DNA of 64,000 nt from Beta vulgaris subsp. vulgaris (GCF_026745355.1 NC_079206.1:40138307-40202306); one strand, 5' to 3'; shown: positions 31,280 through 43,592, counted from the first letter of the stretch. A program made the numbers and translations. The notes: generated by a model not told the origin, from the sequence alone.

Positions 31280-32628
31280 TGTTATTTCCCTAGGAACACT
31301 ACAAGAGGGGGGTGAATTGTAGGTGTAGAAATAAACGTAACTTTTTGCGGAAATTTAAACTTAAACGAATAAACAAGCTAGAGGAACACAAGGGATTTTT
31401 ACGAGGAAAAACTTCTTGGGCCCAACAAGAAGAAACAACCTCGACCACTAGGGATTTTAAACTCAACTCTTTCACTAATTAGGCCAAACAACTTTGTTAC
31501 AACCTAATTCTAATTCGAGCCCACCTTGAGTTCCTAAACTCAAGTTCCTGAGCCATGTTCCCTTAACAGTAGTTCCTCTCAACTTCACTCGAAGTTTTCT
31601 CACTCTTACAAGCTTTACTCAAAGCTTCTCTCTTACAGAACTTCACTCAAAGTTCCTTACCCCAAAAACACAAAATACAATTGATCGAAATAAGCTTAGT
31701 GGAATTAGAGTAAGAAAGCAAAGAACAAATGGCTATTATGAGAGAATGAAGGCACTGACACTTAATTAGTTAAACTCACTTAATTACTTAGTCAGACACA
31801 CTTTGGAACTCATTTAGACTTCAATATTTATAGTGACTAACACAAAGAACGTGGGAGTTAAAATCGAGTTCATGTTAAATCCATTATCCCATGATGTTCC
31901 TTCCCCTAAGGAACACGTTCCTATCATGTCCCATGATCCCATGATCCTTTTGAACGTGGATATTTTTAGCCACAACTCCTAAAGATTAGGAGTTTCTTGA
32001 GCTTTATCCGAAAATCAGTTAAATATCAAAACAGTTTATTATTAAAATGAATTTTAATCTTTAAGAAAATATTATCTTTTAAATAAACTCTAATAAACCG
32101 GATAATATTTTCTTATCTTTTCGAAAAAAAAAATCTTTTCTTTAAAAAGATTTTCTATTAAAACTGATTTTCACTTAGTAAAACTGATTTCCTATTATTT
32201 AGGCATGACTTACTCAATTCATAATTGTACCGTTAATTTACTGCACGCCTAAGTCTAGTTCCTTTTATAAATCAAGTTCCTTTAACAGATTCGTTTAGTG
32301 CCACTTAGTTTGTTCCTTAGAAAGGAACAAACTCTCATTCTCAAATAAAACTGCCAATGTTCCTTACCATCCTTACTTTGTTCCTTTACAATGGAACTAG
32401 AAAATAAAACGCCTGCTTTTATTCTTCTTGATCCAATGCTTGCTCCAGTATCAACTTATAGAAACTTCTTTACTTAGCCTTTGAAATCCTCTCTTGACTT
32501 CTTCCTTGACTTCGTATTCTCCTAGTTCCTTTCATTGATACCTTAAAATCATACACTTAAATACTCATTAGTTCACTACTTAGTTTGCATCTTTGTTTCT
32601 TTGTCATCATCAAAACTAGGGTTCAACA
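31280..32628 (-). repeat. 3' LTR of a SIRE-like copia element
   Basis: On the minus strand it starts TGTTGAACCCTAGTTTTGAT (32628) and ends AAATAACA (31280), a TGTT...AACA structure of 1349 bp. Just upstream is the purine tract AAAGGGGGAAAT (about 32640-32629). Purine tract plus TTGAACCCTAGTTTTGATGA is the hallmark of SIRE/Maximus LTR starts. The end carries ACAATTCACCCCCCTCTTGT, also typical. It is inserted in the Athila-type element. Part of it is repeated in inverted orientation at 1-536. Confidence 0.85.
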
Positions 32629-33233
32629 ATTTCCCCCTTTTTGATGATGACAACAAAGGTACAAACTAAGGCAATAACAAATAATATAAGTGAATGAAGA
32701 CGATAAAGAAATAAAGAAGAAAATGAAAAATAAAACACAATTAAGTAAGTTACTTAATGTTTGAATTTTGATTTTTCATTTACCTTAACCTATTTTTGAT
32801 TTTTCATTTACCTTAACCTAATTTTTAATTTTTTTTAATTTTTCAGATTTTTTCAGATTATGTATAAGTACAGTTTGTTCCTTAAATCCTTTCCCCCTTT
32901 GTCATCCTCAAAAAGAATAGATTATGCGTGTATTGATGTATTGGATTAACACCTTAAGACCATAAGCAAGCACCATGTTGGTTAAGTTAGAATTCAAAGG
33001 TAAACTTGCTCAAACATCAATCACATAATACTAGCCATTCCAAGGAAGAAATTATGCATAAATATTCAAAACAAACATAATAGCAAAAGTCATTGTTTAT
33101 ATAGCACTTGTTCCATAACAAAAACAAAGAAAGGAAAAGAAAAAGAATAAACAAAAGTCTTGTTCCTTGAAAAGGAAACAGGAACTAAGAACTAAGAAAG
33201 GGAAGGGGAATGGTGTTCCTCACAATCTCTTCT
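32629..33233 (-). other. spacer between env-position ORF and 3' LTR of the SIRE-like element
   Basis: AT-rich, with a small repeat (TTTGATTTTTCATTTACCTT occurs twice at about 32765-32815). No ORF was accepted. Confidence 0.5.
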
Positions 33234-34987
33234 TCAACCACATCCTCTCAGCTTCTTCATTACCTCCCCATGATTGAGTCCAACTCGTTCCTTCAACTCC
33301 TCCAAAGCTAGGGCCATAGTATCCATCTTCTTTTGTTGCGCAATTACCGTATCACTTAGAATCTTCATAAGACTTAGCATGTTGTCAGTTTTAGCATCCA
33401 AAGTCCAATGTAGGTGATTATAGAATTTTATCACGTGTTGTACAGGAAGACAAACATCATTAACCCAACTACAGTCATCCGGAGTAACTTGTTAGTTACC
33501 CTTGGAAACAGAGGCGAGTAGGGTTTGTGGAGGAACTGGGAGGTTGGTTGAAGGATCATAGTTCGGGAGTGGAAACAGATGGAGAAGGGTTGTAAATGGG
33601 AGGAAGAAATGGTGGTGTTGGTGGAAGAGTTGTGGAGGTGGAAGCAAAAGGGTTAGGTCCTGTTATTTCATCCTTAATCTGCTCAAAACTGGAAGGAACA
33701 GAAAAGGATGAGGGAGAAATAAGGTTAGTTTTGGGAAAGGAACAGGGAGCTTTGGTGATGTTGGTGGAGTGGGTTCCTTGAGAGTAGAGTGTTCCTGTTC
33801 CTCCGCATCAGAAAGGACTAAGGGGAGTCCTTGTTGGAAGGAACAGAGACAGAATGAGCAATTTTTAAACGATTGCTCTTCCTCACTCTCTTAGGAACAA
33901 GAGAGGTAGGCTTTTTGGCTATGTGTTTGCGCCTCTTTGGTTTAGGTTCCTCCGGCTTAGGAACTTGTTCCTCCAAGATAACATCATCATCTTATTCCTC
34001 AATTTCAACCTTAGACATTTTCCTCTTACTTGAGGAACTAGGAGCTATTCTCCCTTGAATGAGTACTCCTTCTTGGACAGAAAGATCCAGTCCATTAAGA
34101 GTCTTCTCATTCAAGATGTTCCCTTGCTTGACTCCTAAAGTAGGCCATCCAGTTAGTCTCACTTCAAAGTGATGAAGGAGAGATGTAATCAAGGCTCCAT
34201 ACCCAATGACACAGTGATTCTCAATACAGTGAATAAGATGTTGGATAAAGAGAGAAGGGAAGTTGATTTGAATGTGGTGGTCTAAACAAAACATGTAACA
34301 CATGTCTAAGAGACCCACTTCATTCCTCTTTTCAGTGCGAGGAATGAGTGCTCTCCACACTAAGTTGAACAAAATTTTGTGAAGAGGAGAGAGTAGGTTA
34401 TGATTTATCTTGTTTTGACCAGCAGTTCCTCCAAAGAATTCAACAATTTTATCCTGAGGAAAATTCGGAAAAGAAACAGTTCCTTTCCGTTTAAAATATA
34501 AATCGGTTCCTTTGCAAGGAACTTCCCAAACTTTCCCAATGTGGCTTGATTAAACTTAATTTTCTTTCCCCTAACCTCAGTTGTGCAAAGTCCATCAATA
34601 TTAGTAAAATTCGCACAAAATTCATCCATTGCTAAAGGAACAAGTGCATTGTTAAATGCGAATTCAAATAAGAATTCCATATCCTGTTCCTTTAGAATGT
34701 TGTTAATTCATGAAATTCTACTTTATTTGCCCATTCTAGATCTACACAAAAACCCAGTACATACCTAGATTCGCTTCTTTCAACCCGTTTCTTGGAAGAA
34801 GAAGGAACAGGCGTGACCTCTTCTTCCCCCTGAGTTTGTTCCGGGGATTCTTCTTCATCATCTTCCCCAATTAATTTTCTTCGGCGCATACTCATTCTTG
34901 GAGATTCTAACTGTTGGCTCACTTATGGGGGTTTCTTGATTTGGGTCGTTTTCTAGGGTTTTGGTAGGAGAAGGAGAATTTTCCATT
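33234..34987 (-). pseudogene. env-position ORF of a SIRE-like element (putative plant transposon protein type)
   Basis: The likely start is the ATG at 34987 (MENSPSPTKTLEND). A frameshift then leads to a charged N-terminal part (GEDDEEESPEQTQGEEE). Next is RYVLGFCVDLEWANKVEF, then FLFEFAFNNALVPLAMDEF with KIKFNQATLGKF. The conserved block FNLVWRALIPRTEKRNEVGL follows at 34372, with GVLIQGRIAPSSSSKRKMSK after it. The end is a coiled coil (33434-33234, MDTMALALEELKERVGL). The PRTEKRNEV block is common in plant proteins called putative transposon protein. The position, between pol and 3' LTR, is where SIRE elements carry an extra ORF. Pol is absent here. Confidence 0.7.
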
Positions 34988-35270
34988 TTAGAGGAGTTGA
35001 TAGTTTTTGATGTTGGAAAAGGAGAGTTGCGTGAGGTTCTTGCATGATTTTAAGTAGAGTTGGGGTTTTTATGGAGCGAGTGTGAAGAGGTGTGAAGAGT
35101 TTTCGACAATGGCGAAGATGAAAGGTTTGGGGAACACGGTTTCTTGAATGATGAATTGAAGAGGGAGTTGCATGTAACAATGTCTTTGATACTCACTTGT
35201 ATTTTTGGTCATAAAACTTGACGATCTTTCTCATTTCATTCATTGGTATTTATACAAGTCTTAATGTCCA
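34988..35270 (-). promoter_or_regulatory. TATA-containing leader upstream of the SIRE-type ORF
   Basis: On the minus strand TTGTATAAATACCAATGAAT lies at about 35268-35249, followed by a leader up to ATG 34987. This looks like a promoter for the ORF on its own and may be a remnant of a 5' LTR. It is an inference from the motif only. Confidence 0.45.
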
Positions 35271-37048
35271 TTTTCTGATTTTCTAAACATAAAATAAAAT
35301 GCGGGAAAAATGAAAAATACTACAGCCATTATCTCCACTAATCCATGTAATAGAAACGTGGGAAATAAGGCCTTAAATAGCCGTTGTTGATGCTCAACTA
35401 TCTCCACTCCTTTGCTGCACTTCTCCCTTGATTGTAGGCATGTCTTGGGTGATGGAATTTTCTTTTCCACACTTAAACTTGCACGACACATTAAAGCGGA
35501 TCTGAAGCTACAAAAATAGGAACAAATATCCACATGGAACTTGGCTGCTCTTCAGCTTGAATGAGGCACCTTAGAAATAGGAAGTGATTCCTATTTGCAA
35601 GGATTTTTCTCCTTGTTTGCGTGTTGATTTGTGGAAGTGGTTAAACACTCATAACAACTTCCTAGCTACAGCATTTCAAATGCTTTCTTACATGACCCAA
35701 CTAACACACTTGGTCAAACAACAACCGAAATAAACAACAAAGGAAAGAATAACTCCTAATCACACTGGGACTCTTACAACTCGACATTTAATGAAAATGA
35801 ACTAAGGAAATAAATGCAACTAAGGACACTAAGTAAACAAGCTTAACATGGACTCTTCAACAATAGACATAGAAGGACTTAAAGAGTTTAAGACTTCACG
35901 CAAAATTAAAGCCACCATGGAAATCAGTTTTGGATCCTTTGTTGATGGTGATGTTGTAAATGGTCCTCCATCAGTAAAGCTAATTAAAATACTATATATA
36001 TTGTTTACTGTGATGTTTAGTGTATTCTCTTAGTCAAATCGTGTTTATGAGTCAACTACGTAATGTTTAGTGTATTCTCTTAGTCAACTGCGTAAAACCA
36101 CTCTAATATATAAATTACCCTATATGTTCTAATATTTTAACCAACGACAATAATATTTTAAATCCTAATTACCAATTATATTTTTTAAACAAAAACATCT
36201 AATTGAATTTAATGAGTTATTATTAGATAAGATCATTTAATGTATCAAAACTCGATAAGTTAATTCAAGATAATATACTCCATTTAAGTTTGTCGTCTTT
36301 ATGATGACAATATAACTAGTAGTCACTATCAACTCAATAAAGTTCATATAAGTTATTATATCGTTACACTATAAGTTCCCTTAAATAGATATAATCAAAC
36401 TATTAAATAATTGAGTGATAGTTGTATGTGTAACACTATAAGAAGTCTATCTTAAGAAGTAAATAACCAAAGAGTTGTAGAGCTAGTAACTAAACATGAG
36501 ACATTGAATCTAATTATTTCAGTATCATTGTTATATAACATATAGGGAGGATTGTTAAATTACTAATATATTTTCTGCATATTAACAAGATCCTAATCGA
36601 CTAATTCTTGTTCCTAATTCGCAAGATCTTAATGCGAAGCAAAATTTCGGCCAAAGTCGTCGATCAAAACAAACCTATGGCTTAAACCTCATTGATACAA
36701 TTGTAGGCGTGATTTTATTTTGCCTACCCGGTGTGAGCGCGTCTTTAACTTCATCCAATGTTAGGGTTTCATTAAAATATGTTTTCGATGTCGCCAATAA
36801 GTCTTTAGAGGATGACTCATAAACCTAGTTGGATATTTGGGAAACTGTATGGACATCTTAGGGACTTATCCAATGTAGATTTTCCCGTCATGACTCCATA
36901 GATGGTCAATGAACCAAAAATTGAGTTCGCGAGTCAGGGTATGAAGACGGTCAGAAACCACGTTCACCCATTGCGGGCCTCTACTTAATACGATTAATAG
37001 CAAGTTTTGTGCAGAAGAACAACCACATATTAAACTGTTGCATCTATA
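35271..37048. other. no gene seen
   Basis: AT-rich intergenic DNA. At 36007-36095 a short sequence (GTGATGTTTAGTGTATTCTC) recurs. The ORFs here have no recognisable features. Confidence 0.5.
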
Positions 37049-37316
37049 TCTATACAAATATATTAAAAGGCGTGCATAAACAAGAAACTGTGCCACATGG
37101 TGCTCTCCCTAGGGAGTTTTAGTTTATGTAATCCATATAGAATAATTTTTTTTAGAAATTGCGTAGTATAGGGGTTTGATCATGAGACTTCGATTACATA
37201 TACTAAAGTTTTAACCACTAGACTAAGTTGTATTTAGTATTATTATCATAAAGTATCCTATTAATAAATGAAATTTTTTCTTACCCGCCGGGACAAAACC
37301 CGGGCCTAATACCTAG
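37049..37316 (+). mobile_element. Helitron-like unit 1
   Basis: It starts TC at 37049 followed by TATACAAATATATTAAAAGG, the usual plant Helitron 5' style. It ends with a short hairpin (CCCGCCGGGACAAAACCCGG) and CTAG at 37313-37316, and the next base is T. Insertion between A and T fits. No Rep/helicase is present; the unit is 268 bp. Confidence 0.7.
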
Positions 37317-37570
37317 TAAATATATTAAAAGGCGTTCCTAAACAAGGAAAGGTGCCACATAGAGCTCTCCCTAGGAGCGTTTTACTTTATATAATCCATG
37401 TACAATAAAAAAAAATTGCATAGTATAGGATTTGATCCCGTGACCTCAAGTTCATATATACTAAAGTTTTAAGCACTAAATCAACTTGTATTTAGTGTTA
37501 ACATTTTAAAGTACAATATTGATAAAACGAATTTTTCCTTACACATGGCATAGCCCGGGCCTGATAACTA
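37317..37570 (+). mobile_element. Helitron-like unit 2, tandem to unit 1
   Basis: It begins directly after the CTAG of unit 1 with AAATATATTAAAAGGCGTTC and follows unit 1 to the end with about 80 percent visual agreement. It has a terminal GCCCGGGCC half-palindrome and CTAA at about 37567-37570. It lacks the TC of a complete 5' end. Confidence 0.65.
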
Positions 37571-38677
37571 ATTAGACTATTAAATGCAACATCTTGTAAC
37601 TATATTGCAATGGTTATTCAGATTCGTTGTAATATTGTTTTTGTCATTGCATTAACCTAAAAGCCACAATGTTAAATTAGACATACAACTATACAAGTGC
37701 GTTAGCTTTTTATGCACGCTATGCGTGCGACGACATTTTGGGAATAACTATTATTACTCAATTGTAAACAAACCAAAAAACAAAAGTTCGTTTCTAAGTT
37801 CACCTCCATTTTGTAAATAAGAAAGATTGAAATACTTACAATAGTATTTAAAAACACATTAATAAATAAGTATAAGTAATGAAATTGCATCTATAACTAA
37901 TGTTTTTTTTGTCAAAGTTCTAAACAACCCCATGAACCATGACAAGAAAAGACAAAAATAATACAATCTTTTCGTTCTCTTCAATTCTTAGCTACTCCTC
38001 CAGTTTCCAAACCCATCTCTTTCAATTTCACGCAATTCTTTTTCCCTCTCTATTTAATTGAAACAATGCACTCACTTTTTCTCTCCTTTTCATCATTTTC
38101 CTCAATTTTTCTCCCAAAATTAAACCACACACTCGATTTTTCTGCATTTTAGCTAACCTCTCAATCTCAATCTCCGCTTGTAAGGACTTCAAAGAGAACA
38201 TTGAGTTTCTCATGCAGTGAGCTCTCGCTGAGTTCTGCTCCCTAGTCGCCGAGTTCACTCTCCTCATAGCTTCGATCCTGATCTCGTTAACATTGGATCT
38301 GGCTTTGGCGGTCAGCTGTTCTTCATGCCATCGATAAGGTAATTTTGAATATCGAGCTGATAGGCTGAAATTCGATTATGGGCACAAATTTTTATTTTTC
38401 ATATATAGGTTAAAGTTTTTTTTTTCTCAATTATTTTTCAATATCTAGGCACAATAACAATTCGTGTTGAAGTATTTTATCTCAAAATTTTTAAATATTT
38501 GGGAACAAATCTGAAATTATTTTTTGATGAAATTTGAATTATTTTTAACCATTTATGATGTAATTTTAATTTGAATTTCAACTATATTTAGATGAAAATT
38601 TAAATAAACTATAATTTAAGTCTAATTTTTTTTAAAAAAATTTCTAACAAAACACATATTTGTAAGATTTAGGCCCC

Positions 38678-38811
38678 GTTCTTTTGAACTAAGAGAAAAA
38701 AGAGAATTGTACAGAACTGAATTAAACTGAATTGAGAGAAACTGAATTGTAGAGAGAAATTGAACAGAACTGAAAATAACTGAAATGAACTGAAAATAAG
38801 TTCAAAAGAAC
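38678..38811. mobile_element. short MITE, 134 bp
   Basis: The perfect 13-bp inverted repeat GTTCTTTTGAACT (38678-38690) and AGTTCAAAAGAAC (38799-38811) flanks a core of ACTGAA-rich repeats. The target duplication is not clear. Flanks 37571-38677 and 38812-39143 hold no gene. Confidence 0.65.
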
Positions 38812-39143
38812 ATAATTTGAGTTTGAATTTGAGTTGGTCCTGTAACGAGAATGTCGTGTATTTTTTTTTTGTGTGTATGTGGTATTAATGTGTGCTAAGT
38901 TTTGATTATAAATCTTTTACTTTGATTGAATCTTTTTTATCGTCAAGTTTATGTGATTGAACATTATATGAGTTAATTGGGTTTAATTTTGATTGATTTG
39001 TTTTTGGCAAGTTTATGCATAGAATTGGTTTTGATTAATTGCTAGATGTTGTTTTTGGAAATTTGGAATGTAAATATTTTATGTTGTGGAGGGCAATGAA
39101 GTAAATTTCTTGGAGGACACCATTGCTCCTCCCTTGGCTTATA

Positions 39144-39393
39144 CTTCCTCCGTTTTTTAATAAGTGACACAGAGAGAAAGTGGGGGAATATTAAGGAGTC
39201 TAGAGAAAGAAAGTTGGGACCACTTGTTCGACCAATCAAATTTGAGTATTGGATAAAGTAGGTAGGTGAAACAATTAAATGATGGCAAAGATGTAATAAA
39301 TGAGAAGTATTTTTTACTACTTTGAGCTATGTGTCACTTATTGTGACATTTCCCTAAAAGGAAAACGTGTCATTTATTAAAAAATGGAGGAAG
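39144..39393. mobile_element. Stowaway MITE (Tc1/mariner type), 250 bp
   Basis: The left end CTTCCTCCGTTTTTTAATAA and the right end, reverse complement of TTATTAAAAAATGGAGGAAG, are almost perfect inverted repeats. TA flanks both sides (39142-39143 and 39394-39395). This is the standard Stowaway structure. Confidence 0.92.
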
Positions 39394-39564
39394 TATAATA
39401 GAGATTGGTTTCCCTTTTCCCAAAATTTCTAAAATCCTTGAAATATTAGTCCTATCACATTGGAAATCCTTCTCTTTTGATAATCTAATAAGAACGATAG
39501 AGGGAAAAGTTGCTCGGTTGGCGTACGATAAGGTGCTTGGCTATTGTGCGCATCTGAGTTTCAA

Positions 39565-41886
39565 ATGGGCCGGAAAAAGAAGGCAACGACGTCGGTGAAT
39601 TGCTCTCCGGCTCCAGAATCGTCTTCTGGTAACAATAACAATCCTTCTAGAGATGGGGAATCGAGTAATGGGACACAAGCGAATGGAACAGTAACTACTT
39701 CTTCTGCGGTTGTTCAGCCATATGTTACTCAGCATCTTGAAGCAGCTAATCAGAACCTGGAAGGGTTTTACTGGCCAGAATTGAATGGGAGAGAAAGGTA
39801 TGGGTTTAAGCTTTGTTGCTCCAATTTTAGTTGATGGTAGACCAATTGCTAAATTGGACAAAACTAAGATTGAGAGATTCAGTGAGCAATGGGCTAATGC
39901 TCTGATAGTGTATGTAGTGGGGAAAAATCCTACCATTAATGCGATTAATGCTTATATGAAGTCATAATGTAGCCTAATTGTTGATCCTGTTATATATAAG
40001 CATGAAGAAGGGTATTTCATAGCTAAACTAACACTAGGGAAAAAAACGGAAGGGCTGCGGTATAAGGGTTGCGTTTTTCTAAAAACGCAGCCCTTAATAG
40101 TAGGGCTGCGGTTAGCCCAAAATCCGCAGCCCTTCGTAAACGAAGGGATGCGGTTAGCCGAAAACTGCAGCACCATAAGTAATAAAGGGCAATGGTTTTT
40201 TTAAAAAACGCAGCCCTTTATCGGATTTTTTTTAAAATGACTTTAATTTAAAAGAAATTGTAAGGGCTTTAGGGTTTCTCACAAATTAAAACTTAATGCC
40301 TCTTCTCTCTCACCCTCCTCCCTTCTCTCTCAGCCTCCCCTGTCATCACCACGCCGGTCATCATCTCACAACAATAACAGCAACGACAACATCAACATCA
40401 ACAATATCACCAAGCCGGTCATCATCTCACAACATCATCAACTAGCGTCTGGCGAGGTTGTAAAGTCCCACATCGCCACCTCCAGGCACATAAACAAACT
40501 CTCCATTGTCATCCAATATGTTACGGAAAATGTCTGGAATGTCGTCATTGAAATATATATACAGTTGGCTTTACAAGATGTTGGGAAGTTTGAAGCCTGA
40601 ACAGAAGTTGCAGGATTGCACGACATCCCCTAAATCTTGAACCTCCTTCCAATCCTTGGTGCGCATGTTAAGCTTGTATGCATCAAAATTACAAGTAGCT
40701 TTACAATATTTATCATATACTCGTTTAATCAGGAGTATATTTCCAAACGAATAAAGCAAGTAGAGCTTTTTATGAAGATCAGGTGTTGGATATGTAATTT
40801 CGACTTTAAATTTCTAGCTTTTTTTTTCATTTTTTTTCATATTTCTTACTGTAAATTTCGACTGTTCTTGATATGTAGTTTCGTTTTTTTATTTTCGTTC
40901 GTTCTTGTTGATATATAATTTCGTTCGTTCTTTTTTTTTACTGTAAATTGTAATTTGATGTTCTTGTTGATTGTCAATAAATAATTTTGTTTTGTTTGTT
41001 TGTTGATTCATTTTTTGATTTTTCCTGTTGTAAATTTCTTGATATATTTAGGAGTAAAAAATTGCCAAAACTTTTTTTGGGTCAAAAGGGTTGCGGTTAT
41101 GGTCAAAACCGCAGCCCTTTGTAAAAAGAAGGGCTGCGTTTTAGGCCAAAAAAACCGCAGCCCTTCCATATTGGAAGGGCTGCGGTTTTGGGCCTAAAAC
41201 GCAGCCCTTCGTTGTGAAGGGCTGCTACAGAAAGGGCTACTGGCCAAAAACGCAGCCCTTAGGCCTGTTTTGACCGCAACTCTTCCGTTTTTTTCCACTA
41301 GTGCATGGTGCCAAGAGGATAGAGGCTCTATCATATATGCTGGACCTCATTTGTTTTTCAGGAAACCTTTAATTATGAAACAATGGACTGCTAGTTTTTA
41401 TTTTCATAAGGAAGTGCTGAAAGTGATCCCAATCTAGGTTAGGTTGCCTAACCTTCCACTTAATTGTTGGAGTGATAACTCACTTAGTAGGATTCGAAGT
41501 TTGTGGGGGTGCCAATTTATGATGATGAGTGCACTACTAAGGTGCTTACAGTGTCTTTTGCAAGGATTCTGATAGAGATGGATGTCATAAAGGAAATCCC
41601 TAAAGAGCTGAATATAGAGGATCCTAATGGAAGGGTGTTTAAACAGAAAGTCATTTATGATTGGCTACTTGCTTGCTGTAATAAATGTCAACTTCTTGGG
41701 AATAATTGTGATAGACTTGTGACTAAAAAGCCTGTTAAACAACTGAAAAAATGGATTCCAAAAGGCCCAGCCCCTCCTCTATCCACACCTGAGGTGGTCA
41801 CTGCTAATATTGGTGGTCCTCCTTTAGCAATAGATCCTAGTTCTTCTGGTGATCCTTCTAGGGAAGTGGAGCTAAGTATTACATAG
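39565..41886 (+). pseudogene. LINE ORF1 (DUF4283-type nucleic-acid chaperone), split
   Basis: The N terminus is MGRKKKATTSVNCSPAPESS. The DUF4283 region follows after a frameshift near 39795: GLSFVAPILVDGRPIAKLDK, then SEQWANALIVYVVGKNPT up to 40031. The CACTA-like element interrupts here. On the other side are GPHLFFRKPLIMKQW, VRLPNLPLNCW, then GVPIYDDECTTKVLTVSFAR. The zinc knuckle is CNKCQLLGNNC near 41673. The protein binds LINE RNA in the family. One stop (about 41436) and two frameshifts add to the insertion, so it is dead. Confidence 0.9.
40032..41303. mobile_element. CACTA-like non-autonomous element, GGGCTGCGG subterminal repeats
   Basis: The ends are CACTAGGGAAAAAAACGGAA and, in reverse complement, CACTAGTGGAAAAAAACGGA. 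Inside each end the motif AAGGGCTGCGGTTTT is repeated many times in both orientations, about nine copies on the left and ten on the right. CACTA elements carry such subterminal repeats for transposase binding. The 1272-bp interior has no transposase. The 3-bp flanks (TAA and CAT) do not match, so the duplication is lost or the ends are off by a few bases. It splits LINE ORF1. Confidence 0.85.
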
Positions 41887-42064
41887 ACTCTGATAACACC
41901 AGTTACTACCCCTGAACCTGATCAAGGAGAGGAGGAAAAGGAACCTTGGAAGGTGGTCACTAGGAAGTCTAAAGGTAAACATGTGTCCTTCCACTCAGCT
42001 AGAATGGTAACATTTACTCAAGACCCAGGCAGAACTGAGGGTATTAGGGGGCTTAATCCCTATA

Positions 42065-42120
42065 ATGAATCTAGTTGTTTGGAATATGAGGGGTCTTAAT
42101 GACCCTATAAAAATGAAAGA
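42065..42120 (+). pseudogene. LINE ORF2 start (endonuclease N terminus)
   Basis: MNLVVWNMRGLNDPIKMKE is the conserved start of the plant LINE endonuclease, which normally reads WN.RGLN.P.K. Only about 18 codons remain before the break. Confidence 0.85.
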
Positions 42121-42129
42121 AACCAAAAA

Positions 42130-43560
42130 TATCATGTTTCCTGATGATGAAAATGCTAACATAATTGATGCGGGAGAACCATTCCATCTATCTTGTAATA
42201 TGGTGGCAATTGATAATGAGCTTTTTTTTTATCGGTTTACAAGCATCTCAAGCCACTGAAATTAGTAACTAGTTATTTAACAGGCTGCTTGATGAAGGAG
42301 TCTTGATTATGCCAAAGATAGATAATGAAGAAGGATTAGAAGACATGTGTAGATGGCACATGCACGGGTCACATACCATAGACCATTGCCAAGTCTTCAG
42401 AGGATTCCTTACCAGACAACTAACTCTAAAAAGATTAGTGGTCTCAGAAATAGAATATCAGGCCATGGAATTGGAAGCATACAAGATTAGTCTAGCCAAA
42501 GCTAAGGCGCCTGTAAATGCAAAGACAAATCCAAGTTCGGTGGTGCCTGAGGGAAAAGCTAAAACTTATAAAGAAGCTGCTCATCTCCGTTGCAAACCAG
42601 GGCAATAGAGTGATTAAAAGCTTTAAGGGGAGGTATGTGTTCCTCATGCTCGGACAAATTAACTTTCGAGATAATCAGGACACAGGTAATTCCTAATGAC
42701 CCTATGTACGTCCCTTCTTACCAACGACCATTCCAGAAAAGGTCCCGAAGTCAAGGACCAAGAAGAAACAATGGATTTGGACCATAACTTTTCTTAAAAG
42801 AAAAAGAGGTAGAGGTAAGTCAAATTCCAGTTCCTAAGATTCTCAAGAGGAAGGGAAAACCTAATAAGAATCAAGGGGAAACAAGGCGGAAATCAATGGT
42901 AAGGATAGCTTCATCTCAAGATGGTCAAAACTTGCAATAAAGCAAGTCATCAAAGATGAAAGGATTAAGCCTTAGGGCTGCTTCAGCAAGAGCTCAAATT
43001 AGCACTCAAAATGTGTAGGAGTCTCTTGTAGCTAATGTGAGGATTGATGAATAAGCTCTTCAGGCTGGTATTACAAAGTTGCTGCCTCTAGAGGAAAATC
43101 AATCCAGTCCATAAGCTCTAGAGATAAATACCCAATAACATCATGGAATCGATTATCTTATGAAAGAAGCTGAAGGGAATGGTATTAATGAAGAATATGA
43201 TTCAAAATTTGGATTCGAAGATCTGAATTTGTTGGTATCAGACAATGACTTATTGTTAGATGAAGATCCATTGATGCTCGAGTCTCAAAAAGGAGATCAG
43301 GTTGGTCAAATCATGCAATGCAACGTACTCATGTTACCAATGGAGTTCAAGATACCAGAGGACCATACAACATTGCCAACTACTGCATCTTGGGCAGATG
43401 AAGTTGATAAGGAAGAGAAAGCAGGTAAATTAATTACTTCTTCTTGAAGTTTATCCTCTTACTTAAATCCTCCACAAAAGAAAATGCCTAATAAAACATC
43501 TTTAAGAGCTGATTTGGAAAAAACTAATCATAGATAAGATTTATAGATCAGGGGGTGTTG
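42130..43560 (+). pseudogene. Tat-type gypsy gag, C-terminal part
   Basis: At 42303-42608 CRWHMHGSHTIDHCQVFRGF is the atypical zinc-binding box of Tat Gag proteins, followed by a basic linker (about 42700-42950) and acidic stretches at 43160-43447 (NLLVSDNDLLLDEDPLM). It runs towards the protease at 43593. Several stops are present. Gag upstream of 42130 is missing, replaced by the LINE. Confidence 0.78.
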
Positions 43561-43592
43561 ATAATACACATACTAAGGCTTTATTCTTAAAT

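Larger units (their letters stand above)
39565..42120 (+). mobile_element. 5' part of a LINE (L1-type), 3'-truncated, with CACTA insertion
   Basis: ORF1 starts at the ATG 39565 and ORF2 begins at 42065. ORF2 stops abruptly at about 42120, where Tat-type gag sequence begins. Most of endonuclease, RT and the tail are missing. It is oriented on the plus strand and is separate from the LINE in OTU intron 6. Confidence 0.85.

Noticed and set aside
40040..41290. Regularly spaced palindromic repeats (GGGCTGCGG), at first like a CRISPR array
   Set aside because: They occur in both orientations near two inverted CACTA ends, spacing is irregular, and the DNA is from a plant. They are transposon subterminal repeats.
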